Shown here one piece after another: positions 41,885-53,533 of a stretch of DNA of 64,000 nt. The notes beneath the pieces are model-generated. The model was not told where the DNA came from and searched no databases. It worked only from the letters and a program-made list of their open reading frames with translations. The translations under genes and the position numbers were made by a program. This DNA is from Salvia splendens (taxonomy: Eukaryota > Streptophyta > Magnoliopsida > Lamiales > Lamiaceae). Each line of letters opens with the position of its first letter. Positions within the stretch are counted from its first letter, which is position 1. The stretch lies in assembly GCF_004379255.2 (NCBI RefSeq), contig NC_056038.1:29066061-29130060 (forward strand), given 5' to 3'.

Positions 41885-43011
41885 GAGAAAAAATTCCCTA
41901 GTATATGTATATCACATGCTTATTTGATATACCTTATTAATAATATCTTGCCAAATTGAAATGCATAGCATACATAGCCAAATGATTATAATGGCATACA
42001 ATGATAGTATTTTAAGAAAATTTTATAGTTCCCATATACAATATATACAACCATATATACACACAATACGTAAAATTATTAATCGTTCATTTCAATTAAA
42101 AAAGTTATCGTTTACTGCCATTGAGAATTGATAAGCTCACTCTTTTTGTATTATGCTTTTTTTTTCTTTGTTTTTTTTACTTGAGTATTTATTTAGTCAT
42201 TTTTTATACTTCTATCACATAATTTTCTAGAATCGTATGTATCAAAATCTGATTTTTTTAGTCAAGTAAATATATTCATGACTATATTTATAATTTATTG
42301 ATTATTATATTATATATGTTTAATTTTATCTTCATTATTTTATAATTATTTTTTACAGTTAAGTATCTATAAATTAAAGATGACATATTTATGACTAGTA
42401 ATTTTACCTTCTTAGATTTATAGTTGATGTTTCTTTATCAAGATAATCTTATTATAATTGTATAAAATAAGATTGTAATCCTTAATTTGAATACCCCATT
42501 AAATAATAGTATTTTAATTTCTTTAAATTCATACATATATTGTCTATTGTATAAAATCCATCAGATCATTTTATTATTATTTACTATCTTAATCAATATT
42601 TTAACTTAACATATAATCAGTATATAGTTTATGCGTAATGATAAAAAAAAATAGAACTACGTTGTATACTCATTCATATATTAAACTTATTGTGTGCGAC
42701 GCTAATATAATTTAATTTATGTATATATCAATAAAAAAGATAAATATTCCCATAAAATAAATAAATAAAATTTATATTTTATATATCGACATAAAAGAAT
42801 AACAGTCTCGATTAATAAGTTGGTGGTGTGGTGCAATATGATAATCATTTTATATATGAGAATTATAAAAATTTCCTTAAAACATCATATTATGTCATTA
42901 TAATTATTTGGCCATGTATGCTTTACATTCCCATTTGGCAAGATATTGTTAGTGAGACATACCAAATAAAATTGCCATGTGATATACATAGACTAGGGAA
43001 TTTTTTTTCTC
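41885..43011. mobile_element. Long-TIR element, possibly Mutator-like, non-autonomous
   Basis: About 150 bp at the left end (GAGAAAAAATTCCCTAG..) recur inverted at the right end (..CTAGGGAATTTTTTTTCTC), with roughly four of five positions matching, including a shared TATCTTGCCAAAT core. The interior is AT-rich and non-coding. No convincing 9-bp duplication was found. Confidence 0.6.
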
Positions 43012-44740
43012 ACAGAATGTCACCCGCAAATTTGAGAGAGTATCTTAATTGCACAAATGCAAAAATAGTCTTTATTGCTACAATAAATTGTCGAAATGTG
43101 GTTCACTATTTATCGATTAATTATCAAGCGTAACTGGAACTTTGCCAACTAATTACTAGGAACTAATACTTATGCAATTCTGCGCAGGTTGTGGAGAAAG
43201 CCCAAACTTGTAGTTACGAACAAATTTTTTTTTATCATTATAAATCAATGTTGAAATAATCTAAAAGGAATAACCAGGGTTGCAGTCAAAAGTATAAGGT
43301 AGATATAATTATTGTTCCGAGCTTCCAATATGACAGGGAGCACAATCAACTTCAATTGACAATGAAATTTATGAGATTATTGTAATCGTTTTATACATGG
43401 AGACTCTAGTTGAACGAATTGATTTTTCATGAAAATCATGTACCACCACTCTCATAACACTCCAAACCACCACCATTCCATAATTGAGAATGATATTCCA
43501 CACAAAGTGATTAAGTTTGGCATATTTCAACTCACCATGCTTCTCTTTTCTATTACTATAAATTTCCAGTTTAGATACGTTGATATTTAACTAACATTTT
43601 TTTGCAATACCCATTTCAAGAATATTCTTTTCTTTGGCTGTATCTCATATAAATGTTAAATGTGCAGAAACAAAAATAAAACACGTTAAAATTAGTAGTA
43701 TTGTTATAGCTTTCTAAGTAGTGACATTTCTGCCACACAAACACTTGTACTATTCTGAAAACTTTAATTGATTTTGCTGTGGTATTTGCAATCAATCTCA
43801 ATAACAATGCAAGTAACTGGGCATACCATGAAGTCCTCGACGGTGACTTAGAAGGAAAAAAATAGTGCAAGATTTCAATGAATTCCAAATAATGTTAGGG
43901 GTACAGTAAAACACTGATTATGCCCTTAGAGTCATGGTTATATTCTAGCATGAGATGCTTGCTTTCAGAAAAACCTCCAACTTGTTCAAGAATTGATCAA
44001 AGAGATGTAAAAGAATTATATAAAAGAATTGTTACTTAGATTAATGAGCTCACTACTGAGGTTGTTTGAATCTTGCACCCAAATTACTTTGATTGAATAT
44101 TGAGCTTTGGAAAAAAACTGTTCATGTGTTACGCTTGATTTAAAACCGTATTAGCTTTTCTGTATAAAGTAACTTGGATAAAAGAAAGATAACTTTATCA
44201 TCTACTGAAGTTGTAGCCAAAACGCTTATAATAAAATGTTTTAGTTTATAACTTACATTTACATTAGAATTAAGTTCAGCAGATTATACTTATTTTATCA
44301 ACATATTTAAATAATCATAAATCTGATTAAGTTAAACCTATATTAAGTATATGTATTCTCAAGCAATGCGAAGAATACAAACAGATGTTATGGAAAAAAA
44401 AGTCTATCGACTTAAAATTTCATGTTGATGGTTAAAAGTTGGACTAATATTTTACTAGTAATCAATTAATCCATATGAGAATGACATGATCCAACGATTT
44501 TGTAGCTACAAAATCATGCAAACCCGGGCAAGTCAACTAAATAATGACATAAGTATTAAAAGAAAAAAAACTAAATTATGACATAACGGTAGATAATAAA
44601 AATTACTAATAACAGGCATATATGACTATTGTTATAAACTGAAGATAGAATGGAAGTTTCACAATAAAGGGGAAAAGGGTGAGTATTATTTGTTCATATA
44701 TAGTGTATAGATATCTTACGTTAGAAATCTATTGAAAAAA
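43012..44740. other. AT-rich intergenic DNA
   Basis: No gene recognised. The open frame at 43616-43888 (minus) has no family signature. Confidence 0.5.
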
Positions 44741-44745
44741 TACAT

Positions 44746-45715
44746 TTACCGTCTACTGAAGTTGTAGTCGGGACGGTCATGATAATCTGTATAATGGTCG
44801 TATAAGTAAAATTCAAACCAGCATGCAGAAGAACTAAACGGATCGCCTCCATCGCAATTAGGCCATGGTACATCACTGACTGAGTCATTAGGGAGTTTAA
44901 GATTTTTAATTTGGTGACGACATCTTTTTCCAAATCCCCTTGAAGATCGAGATGAAAACATCTTCGGATGTCAGGTGATTCAAGGTGTGGGCAACCATTA
45001 AGGATGGCTTCAAGTCCTTTATTTCCAATCCAATGTGCAAAAAGTTGAAGATGCTGCAGATTAGGCATGCTTTTGCTGATTGGAGAGCAAACAAATTTCG
45101 TAAGTTTTGTAAAGTAATATCGAGATAAATATTCGGAAACTCGAACTTAAATCCGTTGCATGAGAATGATTTTAACATTGGGCAAGCTTTGCCAATAACT
45201 TCAATATCGCTAACATCAATTCCTGGTCTAATAGTAAGGTGCAATTCTTCCAATACTCCAAGTTTTGCAATCATTCTACTTGCACCATATCCTGATATGA
45301 AAAACAAGTTCCAAGTTTAAGGCGTTTGAGATTCGGTGATCTGTCAAACAACAAAAAATTAGTTACCGCCTACTTCAACATTAACCCTAACTAACAAAAA
45401 TAGCTTATTTACTTACCTTTGGACGATGTAGTCCAAGAGTGCATCGTCGCCAAAGTACTGAATGGTGAGGTCGGCCAATTGTCCCTAGCTACGATCCACT
45501 GCACGACGGCACATGACATTGTACTCGGCCGGCGTTAAAAACCCCCTGCCTAGGGTTGGAGAAATCTATGACTCGCCACAAGTCAGGATCCTTGGAAACC
45601 TTCCACCAGTAGTACACACTTTCTGTGCAGTTTTGAGTACACCCTCCGCCCCCGGCCTCTGCAGAATATTGGCAGTCACATCCCCGGGCAGTTCGATCCA
45701 CGGGGCTGAGGAGGA
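44746..45715 (-). pseudogene. SKIP19-like F-box/LRR pseudogene
   Basis: The minus strand carries the family in several frames: F-box PWIELPGDVTANIL.. KTAQKVC (45710-45625), then after a one-base loss WKVSKDPDLWRVIDF, then a second shift into a frame with an in-frame TAG (near 45487) and LTIQYFGDDALLDYI ending at a donor near 45420. Exon 2 (from about 45340) has the leucine-rich repeats (LEELHLTIRPGIDVSDIEVI; LQHLQLFAHWIGNKGLEAIL; GCPHLESPDIRR) with further frame changes and ends with LPNDSVSDVPW and DYHDRPDYNFSRR. Functional relatives are substrate receptors of SCF ubiquitin ligases. At least three frame breaks plus a stop make it a pseudogene. Confidence 0.82.
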
Positions 45716-46135
45716 TGAAGCAACGACCGGAATTTTGGTCTGGTGCAGGAGATCGTTGGCTCGCATCCACTGGAGCCACCTTGAAGCATTGCCTGACCTG
45801 CATATACGCAGTAAGCGGGTTTGCTCATGGAGAGGAGTGGCGTAGAATTCAAAGAAATCGTAGATGTGATTAAGGCAGCCTGTAGGGGGTTCGCTGCCAT
45901 CGAATTTAGGGATTGGAGGGCCTTAGAAAGAACCAAAGTGGGGAGGGTTGATGGTGATGAAGAAGGGAGGAATAGGAGATGGAAAGCGAGTGATGGAACG
46001 CGGTAGAGGAAGGACATGAGGGTTGTTTTTGAGGGGAGTGAAGTGATACAACGAGAATAGCTCATCAAACGGTGGCGTGAACGGATATGGCGGAAATGCT
46101 GGAAAACTAGGCTTGCTGGAATATGGGTTGGACAT
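45716..46135 (-). pseudogene. Retrotransposon gag-like segment fused in frame to the F-box pseudogene
   Basis: From ATG 46135 (MSNPYSSKPSFPAFPPYPF) the frame runs to a TAA at 45923-45925 and, in the same frame, continues PIPKFDGSEP, YDFFEFYATP, ASRWLQWMRANDLL straight into PWIELPGDV of the F-box. KFDG..W, FFE(Y/F)..TP and W-QWM are hallmarks of the N-terminal part of Ty3/gypsy-type gag. No other retrotransposon part is next to it. Confidence 0.6.
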
Positions 46136-46608
46136 GATGGCGGCAGCAAACAAATGATGAGTAAGGCAGAGTTGGACACACAATTACTTATAGTATATAG
46201 TTGCAAAATTTGTGTTGAATAGAAGATATGCGATCAGAAAGATACGGATGTTTGTTAAAAGATATGAAAATCCAATAATAACTATTCATTTAAACAAAAA
46301 CAATATACAAGCAATACCATCTATATATAAATATACTAAAACATCTCATATAGAAGGTAAGCAAAATAAATTTAACATTCCAAAATCTTGCAACGTAACT
46401 ATTTTAGGCGAAAATGATTAGAAATACAGACAAATTAGAGAGCATAAACATGTGATAGTATCACAAATGAGATTAGAGTTGCAGCAAATTAGCGAACCCG
46501 AAATGTGGTGATGCTGAGCGTGAGCTATCTGTCAAACGTATATACACCCGGAACGAACGGAGAAGGCGGCTCCTCATAAGCGACAGTCATTTAATATATG
46601 AGATCTAT
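46136..46608. other. Intergenic, 3' flank of the C2/GRAM gene
   Basis: No gene seen; probably includes the 3' UTR of the C2/GRAM gene. Confidence 0.5.
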
Positions 46609-49600
46609 CTATGTCCCTGAAACGTATTCCTTCTCCAGCACACTGAACATGACCTTGAGGCGGTCCTGCAGATTTGAGACGATGTTTTTCGTGATCCGTT
46701 TCTGATGCCTCGTGTATTTCAACCATGCTATCCCAAAGTATACTTGAATGCTGCACCCTACCGATCTTGAAGGCAGGTCTTCAACCTGATACCTCAAGTG
46801 AAGCTGCAAACGAGTCAAGAGGGAACAAAATGCATCTAGAATCGGACAAGAGCAGCAAAACGGGTGTAGTGTGCTTACCGTGAAATAGTCACCAAGTGGA
46901 ATTCCGTGGAGAGTCATGATCTCCTCTATGAGCCACCCCTGTTTTCCAGAGAGGCGGGACTTTTGTTGCGTGCTAGTCACTTCTCCTCTATAGCGGGATA
47001 TTCGTTTATCAAATTTGTAATAAAGCTGTCTCTGATACACGTCTGCCTTCTCGGACTCCCAAGGGCTGTGAGTGTAGTTCAGGCATCCAGTTCTCTCCAT
47101 CACCCTTCTGTCGATTTCACTCCCTCTGAACAACTCCATAAAGAAACTCGTCTAAAGTGATGAAGCACAAGTCAGTTGCAAGTTTAGAGAAAGGAAGAAA
47201 CGAGTCGGTAAGGTGGTAGATACTCACCGGAAGAGATAGTATGGAAGAATAAACCATAGACATGTTAACATCCTCAACTCCCAGGAAAGATCCACTCTCC
47301 TCGGTTCGCCGGCTTTTGGCTTCAGATTCTTCGTCTACTGCTTGACTCTTAGCCTCAACTTCCTCGTCCGTAGCTGGGAGGTTTTTGGTTAAGGCTTCCT
47401 CTTCGACAGCAGTGTTGGCTTCGGATTCTTCATCTGCAATCTGCACCTTCTGTTCAGGCGTCAAGGCTCTTGCCTTCCACAAAGCCATAATTGTTCTGAC
47501 ACAGAAAATGAAGTTTGGTGATATTATGTATTGAAAGATTGAAAATAGAAAAGAAAGGAATAAATACTTCCAAAGAAGAAGAAAAATAACATTCCAAGAT
47601 TATTAGAATGGGAAGTAATTATAGGAGGATGTAAGGTAGCATCACTCTCAATGGTAGACACTTTACAAATAATGTCGAGTGTACAAAAGTAACTCGTTTA
47701 TTCTTGAAGATACCTGTGGGCAACATTGTAGGACACAAAAGAATGAAAATGAAACTTCAGCCTGCCTTCGTCATCCTGTGTCCTTGCTCCATGCCGTGCA
47801 TCAAACCCTTTTCCGGGCCACAGTGTGATGATTATGATCGGGCTGCCCATTGACGACAGTGTAGGAGGTATGACTTGAATGTCTTCTATATCTTCCCAGA
47901 GAAAGAAAAACTTCGTCTTGTGACCAAATAGATCTGCATGAAACCCAATTATTCTCGCTGACAGAAATAGACGGCCCTGGCATGAGGATTGGCACAAATC
48001 AGTAACTAGCATACATTAGTCCGGAAAAGGATTAAGGACTTAAGCACCAAGTGTCATCAATTCCATCAGGAGGTAATGCAAAAGGCACCAACACGAGAAG
48101 TACATATATACCTGGAGAGGCATTTTCCGTTTCAAATGACAAGAAAAGTCGTTGATAAGAAACTCCTCAGGAGGTAATGCAAAAAGCTTCTGGAAAGCCG
48201 AATTTGTTTGAGGAGAACGCAATCTTATCTGCAAAACCGGAGCATGCTGTTTAACAAGCTCAAAAGGAGGGGGAATGCACAAAAGTGCTACCCCATTTTT
48301 AAAGTGAATCTGTAGCTGCAAAAGAAGTCATTACCTTCTTGCCCACTTCCTTTTCCATCTTCGTTATATAATCTTTAACAACATTGCTACCCTTGTTATT
48401 GTTCAAGAAGATTCTCAAATGTAATTTCGACTGGCATGCCTGAGCCAGCTTCCCTTCTAAAGGAATCCAGATGTCTGACAGATCCGTAATATTAGACTTT
48501 AGGAAATTTATTTCAGCACGTCCAAGTGATGTTGCATCATCAAAAGGGCCATCAAAATCGAAAACTTCCACTTCCAGAACAGATGGAGGTTCAATCATTG
48601 CATCAAATTCAAAAATTTCTGCAAGCAACTAACAATGTCAATGATGGGCCCCATTCCAACAGATTCATGTATAAAATGCCACTCGACTTCTTCAATCTTG
48701 GCAAGAAATATGATAATTTACCAAAACAACAAAAACAAAGGTACACATACCATTCCAATGAGGTTTAGATTTCTGAAACTTGATCGAGCTGGTTCTCGTC
48801 CTCCCATTGCAAGTGAACACCACATAAGGATCAGAGTACCCACTAGAATCAACAGCTGCCAAGTTGCTCCCTTCAACTAAGGCAACAGTGAGCAGCCAGC
48901 CATCCCCTTGTGCTTTAATTCCATGATCACTACCTATCAAATGATTAAACGAATCAGAGAAACAAGTTAGTTGGACCAACTTTGAGAGCCAAAACCATGG
49001 TATATAAATAAGATGATAAATCAAACTAAATTTGAAGAATTTCTAGATAAGCCATGATGCTTTTGGATTCAGATGCATGGTGCTTACTATGATGGCATTT
49101 AACTAAGATTCTTCTAGTACATATGATACACGAATCATGCCTTGTTGGATGCACAATTCTAAATTAGATTACCTTTTTGCACTCTGGCCTGCATAAAGCG
49201 AGACATAAACTCCAGGACCCGTTTCCCTTGCAGAACCAATACGCTGCACACTATCACCTCACCAATAGAATCGGGCAAGTCTAAACCAGCAAATTCAAGA
49301 CCCTGAATTGTGCTAGGCATAGCCAGCCATATATGTGTGAGCACGTATAAACCCATCAAAAAAGTCGAAGCAACCGTGAAATTAGCAAAGTACTGAACAG
49401 CCAATTTCCAGTCAGACTGAGGCTCCACCTGAAGAGATGCCAAAAGCTGGTCTTTCTCAGAACCTACATCTTGAAGATCAAGCGGTTTCACATTTTGAGA
49501 CAGCAGCTTGTCATACTGTTTAAAGCTATCCTTTATACCTTGTCTTGCTCCACCTTCAATCATACTTTTCATCATTGTGCTCTGCAAAAAGTTCACTCGC

Positions 49601-51271
49601 CAAGACACTTCCAATCGAGAAGACTGCTCTCCTGATGGCTGCTCAGGCCCGGGAGTAATGCAGTAGAGCACTTCTACCTTAAAACTTTTCCCATACGGAG
49701 CATCTGGAGTGCTCACACTGGATAGAACAGCGAAAGCCTTAGTATCAGCTTTCAAATACGTGTGCTCCTCTATGGCTTTCAAAGCTTTAATCAATTTACT
49801 CGGTGCTTTAGTATAACAAACCACTCTTTTTAGGCTCTCACCATTATTTTCATATTTCCAGGGCCCTATTTCAAGATCTGTAGATCCCTCTAAGTCTGCA
49901 AAGGTCTTCAAAAAGTCAGATTCTGGTGAAAAGAGTAACGAGTTCAACTCCCGATGCGGTATTGCATACAACTGGTCTAGAACAACCCCACCAGGTAAAC
50001 TAGTGGGAACTTCACCAGCTGGATCTCGAATCTCTATACTTTTCATCATTTCATCAAAATCTACCGATGAATTTTGCTCTTCGGGATTATTCTGCGGAAC
50101 CGCGAAATCCATACCTTCCGCTACATCAGATGCATCGCTAGGATCAACAGAACTCACAGAAGCTGAATCAGCATTCTTATTGAAGATTTGTGCTATCCGA
50201 CCAGCTAATGCCGATCCATTCCATTTGTCCTCCTTTTGGGGAGCAACTTCTTCCGATCTCATAGGCGAGGGAACCCAAAGAGGGGAAGATCTTGAAGGTG
50301 TATCACTCGGCGTATCAGCATAGTTTCTTGGCAGTGTTACAGGATCATTCATAGGTAGCACATCAAGTAATGTGTTATTTTGTGAGAAACAAATCGTTAG
50401 AAGAATCTCGCCTGTAATTGGACAAAGCATTTAACAATCAGGAGCATACACACCACAGCCATATCAAGACTTCCATAAATGCAGGTGGCAATGGTCACAA
50501 ACTAAACTATTCATTCCATAAACTACAAGAACACGAAAACCAATTATATCATTTAATAGCAAGAAGTGAACTATTCATTCATATAGAAAACAACTAATCA
50601 AGTACTCCCTCCGTCCCCTAATAGGAGTCATTGTTTGACCAGGCACGAGTTTTAAGAAATGTAAAGAAAAGTTAGTTGAAAAAGTTAGTGGAATGTGGGA
50701 CCCACTTTTTTATATTGATTTTATAATAAAATGTGAGTGAAGTGAGTTAGTGGAATGTGGGACCTACTACCATTTATGGTAAAAATAAAGAGTGACTCTT
50801 AATGGGGGACGGCCCAAAAAGGAAATTAGCGACTCTTATTCGGGGACGGAGGGAGTATAAAATTGGAAGTCCAACTAAAATCATAGCATACAAAACCAAA
50901 GTAAACATAGAAAGAATAATACCGCAATCCTTGTTCTTGGCCTTCTTGGTTTTGGGCTGCAGAGTGTACCAGGCAGTGCCGAGGGACTTGTCTTTAGCAT
51001 CCAAAACCTGAATGATGGGCATTTTGATCTGCCCAACGAAATCGTCATTGAAGTACTTATCTTCATCCAAAACAGTTACAAGAAGCTCTTCTTTCAAGTC
51101 ATCAACTTTGAATATGAACTCCTCACACCACGAAGGATTCAAGCACTTCTTCACAACTTTACTCCTAAACCTCTGCCTCCCCAATTGCAGTTTCACATAC
51201 GGATCGCTGAATCCATTTGGGTCGAGCGCCGGTATGTTTTTTGCTTCGATTACTCGCACTAATAGCTTCAT
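46609..51271 (-). CDS. C2 and GRAM (VASt) domain-containing protein, At1g03370-like
   Basis: Nine coding exons: 51271-50923, 50411-49173, 48933-48751, 48618-48335, 48228-48112, 47976-47714, 47495-47228, 47151-46879, 46803-46609; all joints keep phase and give 1056 residues. Order: C2 domain 1-105 (MKLLVRVIEAKNIPALDPNG, with Ca-binding Asp residues), VASt about 260-430 (LPGGVVLDQLYAIP), a hydrophobic segment about 455-485 (YFANFTVASTFLMGLYVLTH), second C2 about 530-640 (GDGWLLTVALVEGSNLAAVD), GRAM about 690-800 (LPPEEFLINDFSCHLKRKMP), second VASt about 895-1050. C2 domains bind membranes with Ca; VASt/GRAM modules are linked to sterol transfer at membrane contacts. An Arabidopsis relative takes part in BAG6-linked immunity, as I recall. 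An acidic EESEAN/EEVEAK linker in exon 7 is expanded. Confidence 0.93.
50605..50855. mobile_element. Stowaway-type MITE in intron 1 of the C2/GRAM gene
   Basis: CTCCCTCCGTCCCCTAATAG.. to ..CGGGGACGGAGGGAG, TA on both sides, 251 bp, well preserved; its right end lies 67 bp from exon 1. Confidence 0.9.
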
Positions 51272-53533
51272 CTCTACCTCAAAATCAGTGCCAATTTGAA
51301 CGGGGGTTTCTTCAGTTCATCAAAGAATAGAAGGAAAACAATGCCTCAGTGTTGAAACAATCAATCAATAATTAATCTGATCAATGAAGAGTATACGCAT
51401 TCACTTCTCGAAAACAGAAAACCAGTTACCACATTGCGGAATCACGGAAAGTGTTTAAATGAACAAAAAAATGAACTTTATAGAAACTGAAACCTATGAT
51501 CCCTCGGAAAAGAAATGAGTAATGAAATGGAAGTGGCAGCTAAAAAAAGACTCTGGAATAAAGGAGAAGTAGCTAATGATTGATGGGTCGATAAATCTGA
51601 AGAAGGAGAAGTGATTGGATAGATATTAAAAGCCCAGGAAAACTCTGTGATCGAATTTGTTGGAAAACTCAGGAGATGAGAGAGGGAAATTTAGTTGGAA
51701 AAAAAAGGAAGGCACGCAGACTTTTCAATTCATATCCTTTATTCAATTGATACTGCGCGTCACTTGTTAGACTCATTGACTTTTTAATCAAAAATATATT
51801 TATATTCAATTTCTCATCTTTCGTTTTCAGAAATTCATTAAAAATTCTATAGGTATATCCTTTTAAACTATATTCTTACTTGGCACAAATGTGTAAAATC
51901 TAGTTCATTTACAGTAATGTAAGTAGTTAAATACTACTCCATATAGTAACATCCAATCCTACTTAGACATAAATGTTTAACATGTGGTTTATTGCAAGCA
52001 TTCCATGACATTGCGTGATAAAAATTCTTAAGTAGACTTAAACAGTTAAACTGAATGCTTCTCAAAAGTATTTATGGTAAATAAAGGACTATTAAATACT
52101 TCTATCATAATTATTTGATAGTGTTAATCGATTATAAATAATGATCTTTTGGATAATGAAGAGAAAATCTGCCGCCGCAAATTAATAGTTAATTCTCTCA
52201 CCTTTGTTTGCTAGTGAATATGAACAAGAAATCATTTCAATAATCTAAAATTAGAGTAACTGTCTACTGTAATTTCTAAATGAGTTGTATTGAAATTCAA
52301 CCTAAATTCATCTTGGAGGAAATACTATAATAGGTCTCAATAGTACATCGATATTTAAGATTGATGTCATATTTTGTTAGGGTCAAAATGGTAGACTGAC
52401 TTGTATAAAATTCAATGAACATTAAATATTTGTATTTTATTTTTGTAAGTAGAGAGCGCGTCGTGAATGACCGAGTCACTTAAACCTAAGAATAGAAATA
52501 AATGGGGGCTGCTATGAAAAATGTCATTATAGTACTACGACTTACAGCCCAGGACCCAGGTACACTGATACATTTATCCTTTTTTATTATTTTCATTTTG
52601 TAGAATTATATGAAATAATATAATTAGAAGGTAAGGGATGGAAACTAAATATAGTTATGGTTGTCGTTTGAAGAATCGACAATGTCGGTAAAACGGTATT
52701 GTCACCATCATAACGTTAATAACATTTTTCGTTGACGACTAAGTATATGGATTATGGAGTGTATAATATCTTTATTTTTTCCACATATTCATAACCGTTA
52801 CCAACGAAATAATACAATATTCTTTCAATAAATTTTGTAAATATCTTTATTCATAGAACTCCACAATAAAATTTAATGTAGGCGAGATTATTTTTTTATA
52901 GTAAAGAGAAATTTTTTAAAATAAATTTATTAATATTAAGTTAATTAGCGTGGAATGTAAAACAGTAAAATTTTATGAATAGTAGTAATAGTTAAAAACA
53001 AAAAAAAAACATTTTTTATGCTCGTAAATCTTGTAATTATAATGAAATTTGTATTACGGCTCATACCATAGCTAGAATACATATCTTTGTCATGCCAATG
53101 AGGATCTGTCACACAACAATTAATAAGGCTTGGACCCCCTCATAAATCCTGCATTGGGTGTAGGTGATCGACATCTAATTTTGTGTGTAAAAACAAGATT
53201 TTTTTGGTGACCTCCGATCGCATATTGATTTTGGTAACCGATGTTAATAAGGTTTCTGGTCTTGCAAACTAGTTGTAAATTTTTAGTATATTTTTTGTGC
53301 TTATTATTATATTCAACACATTTGGAGAACATCTAGGAAAACCATTAAATTTATTATACTACAATGCATAAACATGTTAGCCCCCTTTTTATTGGTCTGA
53401 AAATTAATAAAAACCACAAACAGTTATACAAACAGAATAGGAGCTGCCCAGCTTGAAGATTACAAACATGCATCAGGATAAGAAGTGGGATTCTTTGATT
53501 CTGCTACATTCTTATGCTGAGAGCTTTGTCTTC
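51272..53533. other. C2/GRAM promoter and intergenic DNA up to the FPPS 3' end
   Basis: 51272-51700 is probably 5' UTR and promoter. 51760-53400 is AT-rich with no gene recognised. The FPPS 3' UTR starts to the left of 53534. Confidence 0.5.
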
